Source: Bacteroidales bacterium
Lineage (GTDB): Bacteria > Bacteroidota > Bacteroidia > Bacteroidales > VadinHA17
Length of the DNA: 11,164 bases
Reading direction: 5' to 3'
Assembly: GCA_030692905.1 (NCBI GenBank)
Contig: JAUYBT010000042.1
Location: forward strand, 1 to 11,164
Shown in pieces: positions 1-5,917 of this stretch. Below the pieces are notes generated by a model that worked only from the letters and a program-made list of their open reading frames with translations, ran no database searches and was not told where the DNA came from. The translations under genes and the position numbers were made by a program. Positions within the stretch are counted from its first letter, which is position 1, and each line of letters opens with the position of its first letter.

Positions 1-29
1 TTTGCTTATATTAAACTACTGTTTAACTT

Positions 30-419
30 CTATCGTGAATCCACATTTTTTGTCAGTGTAAGAGGAATCTCTCCCTCGGTATAAACAGCCTTGCCTGACA
101 TTTTTGCTTCATTTTCAAATATCAACATAACTTTAATATCCTGTCCTTCAAGATATATTGAGAATGAAACACTATCAATTGCAACCTTCACCTTTTCTCC
201 TGTGAGTTTATATTCACTTCCGGTAAAGACCATGGTGGTAGAGTATTTTTGTTCCTCCAGGCCAACTGCGATAGTACCTGAAGTATATCCTTCAGGTGCA
301 TAGGGAGCTTCAAACTTCCATGTACCAACCGGGTTGGTTTTTTTAGTACTATTTTGTCCGCTGACCACGATTACTGAAAGGAATGAGATTACCAGTAGAG
401 TTAAAATTTTACTTATCAT
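30..419 (-). CDS. Small exported protein, lipocalin-like candidate, unknown function
   Basis: The 129-residue product begins with a short basic stretch and a hydrophobic segment (about residues 5-19) ending near V-S-G-Q, a typical Sec signal peptide. The mature part is about 108 residues, contains N-P-V-G-T-W-K-F at its start and then alternates polar and hydrophobic residues, as expected for a small beta-barrel or beta-sandwich. The G-T-W motif near the mature N-terminus is common in lipocalin-like secreted proteins, but no family can be assigned with certainty. The ATG at 417-419 lies about 23 bases after a very good Bacteroidota -7 box, which supports this start. The gene is read on the minus strand like its neighbour at 569-1099, but a terminator and a separate promoter lie between them, so the two are probably separate transcripts. 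It has no evident link to the sugar operon. Confidence 0.7.
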   Translation of the reverse strand: MISKILTLLVISFLSVIVVSGQNSTKKTNPVGTWKFEAPYAPEGYTSGTIAVGLEEQKYSTTMVFTGSEYKLTGEKVKVAIDSVSFSIYLEGQDIKVMLIFENEAKMSGKAVYTEGEIPLTLTKNVDSR

Positions 420-441
420 GGGAAATTTTATTTGTTTAACT

Positions 442-474
442 CAAATATAGAAATAAAATCTTTAATGTTCAAAA
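442..474 (-). promoter_or_regulatory. Bacteroidota-type promoter for the 30-419 gene
   Basis: On the minus strand TATATTTG (442-449) matches the -7 consensus TAnnTTTG exactly. TTTTG (470-474) lies 20 bases upstream and fits the -33 element. Transcription would start near 435, giving a leader of about 16 bases. This is one of the clearest indications that the organism belongs to the Bacteroidota. Confidence 0.65.
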
Positions 475-487
475 TTTCATGATGCAT

Positions 488-501
488 GTTGCAGGTTGCA
501 G
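488..501. repeat. Short tandem heptamer GTTGCAG x2
   Basis: Two exact adjacent copies of GTTGCAG lie between the promoter of the first gene and the terminator of the second. The tract is short and could be chance, but a second heptamer tract occurs at 1200-1240. Confidence 0.4.
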
Positions 502-514
502 GAAAATGAAACAT

Positions 515-540
515 AAAAAAAAGGCCCCAAATGGAGCCCC
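515..540 (-). terminator. Intrinsic terminator of the 569-1099 gene
   Basis: Read on the minus strand, GGCTCC (538-533) pairs with GGGGCC (528-523) through five Watson-Crick pairs and one G-T wobble, around an ATTT loop. It is followed directly by eight T residues (522-515). It lies about 28 bases beyond the stop codon of the 176-residue gene, the normal place for a Rho-independent terminator. Confidence 0.8.
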
Positions 541-568
541 TTCTTTGTTCATTTTATTATCTCAACAG

Positions 569-1099
569 TTATTTTTTATCATAAACCCTTGTGGTTATTA
601 CTGGCCCATCCTGACCTTGTCTTGTTGAGGTAATTGAAAGAGTTTTTGAATCGGTCAGAGTCCATGCTTCACTTGACTTCCTTTCTGTGTCGTTAAATGT
701 GCTAGTAGTAACAATTGTAAGAATCTTGCCATCAGCCGACCATGTTGCAACAGACTTACTGTCGCCTCTTGGATTTGTGTTTATACTCTCTTTTCCGTCG
801 AGAGTATACTTCAGGATTGTGGTTGTTGGGGTACCATCCTGTCCGGTCCTTGTCCTTGTAGAAGTGAGAAGATTAGCTGCCTGTGTAGCAACAAAATCAC
901 CGCCACCCATTCTCTGTCCGCCACCGCCACCCTGACCACCACCAGCGGTCGGAGCTGGAGTACTTTTCGCTGCATTAACAGCCCAGGTACCGGCAAAGTT
1001 TGCCTTCCCTGCCTGTGCATTTGTAATTGCCGGCGTAATGAGAGCCAGCACGATTGTCAATGATAATAACCGCATTAAATTTGAAACATCTTTTTTCAT
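569..1099 (-). CDS. Small exported protein with glycine-rich linker, unknown function
   Basis: The 176-residue product has a signal peptide (about residues 1-29, hydrophobic core L-S-L-T-I-V-L-A-L, likely cleavage after N-A-Q-A). The mature part starts with F-A-G-T-W-A-V-N-A-A-K-S, a motif seen at the front of many small secreted lipocalin-like proteins. A flexible glycine/glutamine-rich stretch follows (about residues 53-67), then a domain rich in Thr and Ser with alternating beta-type pattern, including T-L-D-G-K-E and W-S-A-D-G-K-I-L-T-I. This looks like an extracytoplasmic beta-rich protein; no enzyme motif is visible. A second in-frame ATG (residue 9) would still leave a usable signal peptide, so the exact start is open. 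The gene has its own -7 box at 1144-1151 and its own terminator at 515-540, so it is probably monocistronic. It runs divergently from the sugar operon that starts at 1297. Confidence 0.7.
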   Translation of the reverse strand: MKKDVSNLMRLLSLTIVLALITPAITNAQAGKANFAGTWAVNAAKSTPAPTAGGGQGGGGGQRMGGGDFVATQAANLLTSTRTRTGQDGTPTTTILKYTLDGKESINTNPRGDSKSVATWSADGKILTIVTTSTFNDTERKSSEAWTLTDSKTLSITSTRQGQDGPVITTRVYDKK

Positions 1100-1143
1100 A
1101 TTCTTTGAATTTTAAGTGAGTTGATTTATATTAGACAACTATT

Positions 1144-1151
1144 CAAAGGTA
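1144..1151 (-). promoter_or_regulatory. Probable -7 box for the 569-1099 gene
   Basis: TACCTTTG on the minus strand matches TAnnTTTG exactly and lies 44 bases before the ATG, predicting a leader of roughly 38 bases. The -33 region about 20 bases upstream is only T-rich without a clear TTTG, so the call rests on the -7 box. Confidence 0.5.
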
Positions 1152-1199
1152 ATTATTCCATCGGATAAAAAAAATTGCATCAGGTATTGGGTGCAAGGG

Positions 1200-1240
1200 A
1201 CCAGAACCAGGTAACCAGAAACTAGCACCAGAAACCAGAA
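1200..1240. repeat. Degenerate heptamer repeat ACCAGAA
   Basis: Exact copies of ACCAGAA start at 1200, 1214, 1227 and 1234. The gaps between them are filled by the diverged units CCAGGTA and ACTAGC, so the tract is about six heptamers with one lost base. It lies in the divergent spacer between the second minus-strand gene and the sugar operon. It contains no recognisable promoter and could be a remnant of slippage expansion. The weak string TACCTTTTG at 1270-1278 is the only -7-like sequence close to the operon and carries one T too many. Confidence 0.55.
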
Positions 1241-1296
1241 AAGAGGAATGGTGATATCATAATTTTGACTACCTTTTGAAACTTAAATTTCAGATC

Positions 1297-3459
1297 ATGG
1301 ACAGAAGATATTTCATAAAGACGACCTCAGTAGTAGCAGGAGCTTATGCTATTGCGGAACCTTCAATATTTGCCAACCTTAGTAGTCCGGGTGATGAGTT
1401 CTGGTTCAACCGCCCCATGCGATGGGCACAACTCACGCTTGTGGAAAATGATCCCGGACGTTTCGATCCGGATTTCTGGCTCAGCTACTTTAAACGGATT
1501 CATGCTGATGGCACAACACTGAGTGCCGGCGGGGTGGTGGCATATTATCCGACCGATGTACCGCTGCACCACCGGAGCGACTGGCTCGGTAACTCAGATC
1601 CTTTTGGTTATCTTGTGGATGGATGCCGCAAGATGAATATGTCAATAATTGCCCGTACCGACCCTCATGCAGTAAGGCAAAATGTTTATGATGCTCACCC
1701 CGACTGGATTGCAGTAACTGCCAACGGTGAGAAACGCCGTCACTGGGCGAATAAGGATCTGTGGGTAACATGTGCCCTGGGCCCGTATAATTTTGAGTTT
1801 ATGACGCTGGTTCATAAAGAGATCATGGAGCGTTACCAGCCCGATGGAATTTTCTCCAATCGCTGGGCCGGACATGGAATATGCTACTGTGAACACTGCA
1901 TGAAAAATTTCAAAGAATATTCAGGACTCGACTTACCTAAGAGCAGCGACCGGTTTGACCCCACATACCAGAAATACTCAGAGTGGAGCACCAACAGGCT
2001 GAAAGAGCTATGGGTTCTGTGGGATGGTGTAATACGCAAGGAAAAGTCTTCTTCACGGTTTATCCCGAACGGATTTCCCGATAAAGTTATTACCGGCCAG
2101 ATGTCGGATATCGTTTTTACCGACCACCAGGCCCGAAGCGGTGCCACATTGCCATGGTCGAACGGAAAGGGTGCAAAAGAGTTACGTGCCTCCATAGGCA
2201 TGAAGCCACTGGGAGGTATATTCAGTGTGGGTTTTGAGGAACAATACCGATGGAAAGATTCAGTTCAGAGTGAAGCGGAAATCAGGGTCTGGGTTGCCGA
2301 AGGAACTGCCAATGGGATGCGTCCGTGGTTCACAAAGTTCTCAGGTGTGCTTTACGACAGACGCTGGCTCGACATAGTAAATAAAATATACCAGGTGCAT
2401 TACCGGAATGAGAGTTACCTGAGAAACACAGCGCCGATGGCGCGTGTGGGAATGGTGTTCTCTGAACAAAACCGGAACTACGGTGGTGAGACCTGGCAGC
2501 AAAGAAGCGGTGATCATGCCCTGGGAATGTATCATGCGCTCATAGAAGACCGCATGCCTTTTGAGATGGTCAATGACCGGCTGCTCGATATGGAACATCT
2601 GAAACCATTCAAACTTCTGATTCTTCCAAATATAGCAGCTCTTTCGACGGAACAATGTGATCAGTTACGGAAATTTGTTGAAGGCGGAGGAAGTCTTGTA
2701 GCCACTTTCGAGACTTCTCTGTATGATGAGGCAGGCAGACGACGGACAGATTTCGGACTGGCTGACCTGTTTGGTGTTTCCTATGATAAAAGTGTAGAAG
2801 GGCCGATGCAAAACAGCTATTTGCGTTTGAAGAAAGATGACGCGACTAATCAGCTTCATCCAGTATTAAAAGATCTGGAAGATGCTTACCGGATCATCAA
2901 CACCATTCACATGGTAAAGGTTATACCACAGTCATCATTCCCCGTTCCGGTAACATTGATACCCACCTATCCCGACCTTCCGATGGAAGATGTTTACCCG
3001 CGTGTTCCGGAAACTGACATCCGGGAGCTTTACCTGCGCGATACCGGCAAAGGACGAATAGCCTATTTCCCGGGGGATATTGACAGAACTTTCTGGCAGA
3101 TAATGAGTGCCGATCACGGGAAGCTTCTGAGGAATACTATCCGCTGGGCTCTTAGGGAAGAACCAATTGTTGAAGTGAAAGGTCCGGGGGTGGTAGATGT
3201 CACTGTATGGCGACAGGAGAGCTCTATGACAGTGCACCTTGTAAACCTTACCAACCCGATGATGATGAAAGGACCATTCAGGGAACTTATACCTGTAGCA
3301 GCACAGGTGAGTATTAAAATTCCCCAGGGTACAATAGTTAATGGAGTAAGTCTTCTTGTAAGCGGGCAGAAGCCCGATTTTAAAAACAATGAAGGTAAGA
3401 TAATATTAAATGTACCACAAATTCAGGATCATGAGATCATTGGAATAGATTTAATATAA
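1297..3459 (+). CDS. Tat-exported glycoside-hydrolase-like protein with GATase-like trimerisation domain (paralogue 1)
   Basis: This start is chosen over an in-frame TTG at 1276 because it puts the twin-arginine motif R-R-Y-F-I-K at residues 3-8. The product has 720 residues. Residues about 35-370 look like a TIM-barrel hydrolase of the poorly characterised 'hypothetical glycosyl hydrolase 6' / GH29-like kind. It has a G-G-V-V-A-Y-Y-P strand, a C-Y-C-E-H-C cluster (C196, C198, C201) as in related barrels with cysteines after a beta-strand, and V-A-E-G with conserved E335. Residues about 384-600 resemble the beta-galactosidase trimerisation domain, with V-E-G-G-G-S-L-V-A-T around 463-466. A C-terminal beta domain includes V-H-L-V-N-L-T at 646-652. 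The gene at 3520 is a full-length paralogue. At the position where that paralogue has D209, this protein has S187, so its catalytic competence is uncertain. It is probably the first gene of the operon. Family membership is from recall of motifs; the substrate is unknown. Confidence 0.7.
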   Translation: MDRRYFIKTTSVVAGAYAIAEPSIFANLSSPGDEFWFNRPMRWAQLTLVENDPGRFDPDFWLSYFKRIHADGTTLSAGGVVAYYPTDVPLHHRSDWLGNSDPFGYLVDGCRKMNMSIIARTDPHAVRQNVYDAHPDWIAVTANGEKRRHWANKDLWVTCALGPYNFEFMTLVHKEIMERYQPDGIFSNRWAGHGICYCEHCMKNFKEYSGLDLPKSSDRFDPTYQKYSEWSTNRLKELWVLWDGVIRKEKSSSRFIPNGFPDKVITGQMSDIVFTDHQARSGATLPWSNGKGAKELRASIGMKPLGGIFSVGFEEQYRWKDSVQSEAEIRVWVAEGTANGMRPWFTKFSGVLYDRRWLDIVNKIYQVHYRNESYLRNTAPMARVGMVFSEQNRNYGGETWQQRSGDHALGMYHALIEDRMPFEMVNDRLLDMEHLKPFKLLILPNIAALSTEQCDQLRKFVEGGGSLVATFETSLYDEAGRRRTDFGLADLFGVSYDKSVEGPMQNSYLRLKKDDATNQLHPVLKDLEDAYRIINTIHMVKVIPQSSFPVPVTLIPTYPDLPMEDVYPRVPETDIRELYLRDTGKGRIAYFPGDIDRTFWQIMSADHGKLLRNTIRWALREEPIVEVKGPGVVDVTVWRQESSMTVHLVNLTNPMMMKGPFRELIPVAAQVSIKIPQGTIVNGVSLLVSGQKPDFKNNEGKIILNVPQIQDHEIIGIDLI

Positions 3460-3472
3460 CAATTAATAAACA

Positions 3473-3506
3473 CATGTAGAGACGTTGCATGCAACGTCTC
3501 TACATG
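3473..3506. repeat. Perfect 34-bp palindrome between the two paralogues
   Basis: The arm CATGTAGAGACGTTGCA (3473-3489) is followed immediately by its exact reverse complement (3490-3506), so all 17 pairs match and there is no spacer. It starts 14 bases after the stop of the first paralogue and ends 14 bases before the ATG of the second. The core GTAGAGACG...CGTCTCTAC resembles dispersed palindromes I recall from Bacteroidota and cyanobacterial genomes. It is followed by A-rich, not T-rich, sequence, so it is not a canonical terminator. In RNA it would form a strong hairpin that could stabilise the upstream message or reduce readthrough. Confidence 0.85.
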
Positions 3507-3519
3507 AAATATTAAAAAA

Positions 3520-5865
3520 ATGAACAATTCAGAATTGAAACACCCGGGCATACCTGGTGCCGGTCAAAATGGAGGTAATAGTCGCCGGTCATTCCTTAAG
3601 AAAGCAGCTGCCGCAACTGTCGCACTCGCAGGCGCTGATCTCCGCACTTTTGATATAGATAGTACCACCAGAGACAGGGAACCTGCAGGTGAAATCCCGT
3701 GGTATCGTCGAGTGACACGTTGGGGTCAGACTAATATTACTGAAAAGGATCCTGCCCACTACGACATTGCCTGGTGGCGTAAGCACTGGAAAAGCACTCA
3801 AACACAAGGTGTCATAATAAACGCAGGCGGCATAGTGGCTTATTATCCGAGCAACGTGCCTCTTCACCGGCAGGCACAGTATCTCGGGGGTCGTGACCTT
3901 TTTGGTGATTTATGCCGCGCTGCCCATGAAGATGGTTTAGCTGTGTTTGCCCGTATGGATTCCAATCGTGCCCATGAAGAGTTTTACAAGGAGCACCCCG
4001 ATTGGTTTGCTATTGATGCAGAAGGTAAGCCGTACAAAGCAGGCGAGCTTTTTATAACCTGTGTCAACAGTCCTTACTATAATGAACATATCCCTGCAAT
4101 CCTTACAGAAATCGCAAAACTATATCATCCGGAAGGATTCACCGATAATAGTTGGAGTGGAATGGGTCGCGATTCGATCTGTTATTGTGAGAATTGCAAA
4201 AAGAGTTTTCGTGAGAAAACAGGTAAGGAAATACCAGGAGCAAGAAACTGGGATGATCAGGCATACCGGGAATGGATCAGGTGGAATTATGACCGGAGGT
4301 TGGAAATCTGGGATTTGAACAACCGAACAACAAAATCAGCAGGTGGGTCAGACTGCATCTGGTCAGGCATGAACAGTGGCTCCATCAGCGGACAGGCCAG
4401 GAGCTTTCGCGACTATAAAGAGATCTGTCATCGGGCTGACATAATCATGCTTGACTCCCAGGCCCGTAGCGATGCAGGTGGTTTTCAACAAAATGCTGAT
4501 ACCGGCAAGCTAATTCATGGTCTGCTGGGGTGGGACAAACTCGTTCCTGAAAGCATGGCGATGTACCAGGCCGGAAGGCCAACATTCAGGCTGGCAAGTA
4601 AACCGGTGCCTGAAGCCCGTATGTGGATGGTTGAAGGAATGGCAGGTGGGATCCAGCCATGGTGGCATTACGTTGGCGCATCTCATGAAGATCGCCGTAT
4701 TTACAATACTGCAGGACCGGTTTTCCGGTGGCATAAAGCTAACGAAGAATTCCTGGTTGACCGGAACCCGGTAGCTACTGTCGGTGTTGTATGGTCGCAA
4801 CAGAACGTGGATTTCTACGGGCGTGAAGAGGCCGAGCAAATGGTGGAACTACCATACCGCGGTGTAACACAAGCGCTTCTCCGGGCACGGATACCCTATC
4901 TGCCTGTAAATGCGGACCATATCGACCGTGACACTAAGCATTTATCATTGTTGATATTACCTAATCTTGGTGTCATGACAGATGGTCAGGTTGCTAGTGT
5001 CAGACGCTTTGTTAAAGATGGAGGAGGTCTGATTGCTACCGGTGAGAGCAGCTTATATAATGAATGGGGCGATCGCCGGTCAGATTATGCTTTGAATGAT
5101 CTGTTTGGCACTCATATCGATAAACAACAAGCCAACTCAGGAAAATCGTTAAGAAAATGGGCTGGTGAAACCTATCACACTTACCTGCGGCTATCACCTG
5201 AGTTACGCAAAAACGTTGATGGCCCGCAAACCGGCATGGAACCGCCGATTAACGATGAGCGCCATCCTGTGTTGAAAGGATTCGATGAAACCGATATACT
5301 CTCCTTTGGTGGCTTACTGGAGTCTGTCAGAACTGACTCCGGGGCAGAAGTGCTGATGACTTTTATTCCACAGTTTCCCATCTATCCACCCGAGACGGCA
5401 TGGATGCGGGAACCGAAAACGGATATCCCGGGTTTGATTCTGAACACAATATCCGGTGGCGGTCGCATCGCTTATATGCCCGCCGATATCGACAGGCAGT
5501 TTGGCCGATACAATCTCCCTGACCATGGTAACCTGCTGGCAAACCTTATACGCTGGGCGGCAAAAGACAACATCTCCCTGGCTGTTGAGTGTGCGGGTTT
5601 GATTGATTGTAACATCTACCATCAGACAGGGCGTCTGATTTTGCATTTGGTCAATCTCACAAGTGCAGGAACATGGCGCCAGCCGGTTGACGAATTTATT
5701 CCGATAGGTCCTGTGAAGGTTCAGGTTAAATTGACGGAAGATGTACCTGGCAAAAACCTGCAATTACTGGTGTCGGATCAGAAAATTTCCAGTAAAGTGG
5801 AAAATAGATGGATCCATTTCACTATCAATTCAATCTCTGATCATGAAGTTGCAGTTGTAACTTAA
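3520..5865 (+). CDS. Tat-exported glycoside-hydrolase-like protein with GATase-like trimerisation domain (paralogue 2)
   Basis: The 781-residue product has a 21-residue polar lead, then the twin-arginine motif S-R-R-S-F-L-K-K (R22, R23) and a hydrophobic A-A-A-A-T-V-A-L-A-G segment. The barrel region (about 60-410) matches the preceding gene along its length: G-G-I-V-A-Y-Y-P, E-H-P-D-W-F-A-I, C-Y-C-E-N-C (C221, C223, C226), L-D-S-Q-A-R-S-D, and V-E-G with E372. Here the strand before the cysteine cluster reads G-F-T-D-N-S-W-S-G, so a plausible catalytic Asp (D209) is present. The trimerisation-like domain runs from about 421 to 680, with G-G-G-L-I-A-T near 501-507. The C-terminal beta domain has L-H-L-V-N-L-T at 708-714. 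It is larger than the first copy by about 60 residues, mostly at the N-terminus and around 540-575. Tandem duplication followed by divergence is the simplest origin. Function is probably glycan hydrolysis outside the cytoplasm; the sugar is not known. Confidence 0.72.
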   Translation: MNNSELKHPGIPGAGQNGGNSRRSFLKKAAAATVALAGADLRTFDIDSTTRDREPAGEIPWYRRVTRWGQTNITEKDPAHYDIAWWRKHWKSTQTQGVIINAGGIVAYYPSNVPLHRQAQYLGGRDLFGDLCRAAHEDGLAVFARMDSNRAHEEFYKEHPDWFAIDAEGKPYKAGELFITCVNSPYYNEHIPAILTEIAKLYHPEGFTDNSWSGMGRDSICYCENCKKSFREKTGKEIPGARNWDDQAYREWIRWNYDRRLEIWDLNNRTTKSAGGSDCIWSGMNSGSISGQARSFRDYKEICHRADIIMLDSQARSDAGGFQQNADTGKLIHGLLGWDKLVPESMAMYQAGRPTFRLASKPVPEARMWMVEGMAGGIQPWWHYVGASHEDRRIYNTAGPVFRWHKANEEFLVDRNPVATVGVVWSQQNVDFYGREEAEQMVELPYRGVTQALLRARIPYLPVNADHIDRDTKHLSLLILPNLGVMTDGQVASVRRFVKDGGGLIATGESSLYNEWGDRRSDYALNDLFGTHIDKQQANSGKSLRKWAGETYHTYLRLSPELRKNVDGPQTGMEPPINDERHPVLKGFDETDILSFGGLLESVRTDSGAEVLMTFIPQFPIYPPETAWMREPKTDIPGLILNTISGGGRIAYMPADIDRQFGRYNLPDHGNLLANLIRWAAKDNISLAVECAGLIDCNIYHQTGRLILHLVNLTSAGTWRQPVDEFIPIGPVKVQVKLTEDVPGKNLQLLVSDQKISSKVENRWIHFTINSISDHEVAVVT

Positions 5866-5884
5866 TATTTGTTCCCTGTTTTCT

Positions 5885-5892
5885 TAAATTTG
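5885..5892 (+). promoter_or_regulatory. Possible internal -7 box before the 5918 gene
   Basis: TAAATTTG matches TAnnTTTG and lies 25 bases before the ATG of the third operon gene. No TTG or TTTG is found at the right distance upstream: TTTG at 5868-5871 is too close and TTG at 5855-5857 is too far. This may be only a chance match in an A/T-rich 52-base gap. Confidence 0.3.
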
Positions 5893-5917
5893 TTCAGGTT
5901 CTGTTAAATTTTTAACA

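Noticed and set aside
30..60. Possible frameshift at the A6 run (T6 on the plus strand) near the end of the first gene, since a shifted frame continues for about nine more residues
   Set aside because: The encoded end, L-T-L-T-K followed by a few residues, is a natural finish for a small beta protein, and nothing shows that the longer frame is real.
1276..1296. TTG at 1276 as the start of the first operon gene
   Set aside because: The ATG at 1297 puts the twin-arginine motif at residues 3-8, and the seven extra residues have no support.
1363..3389. Several open minus-strand frames of 64-105 codons within the first paralogue, and similar ones in the other operon genes
   Set aside because: They lie opposite well-supported genes, lack promoters or family motifs, and are expected by chance in long coding regions.
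3473..3506. Palindrome as an intrinsic terminator of the first paralogue
   Set aside because: The 3' flank on the plus strand is A-rich without a T-run, and the genes on both sides appear to belong to one operon.
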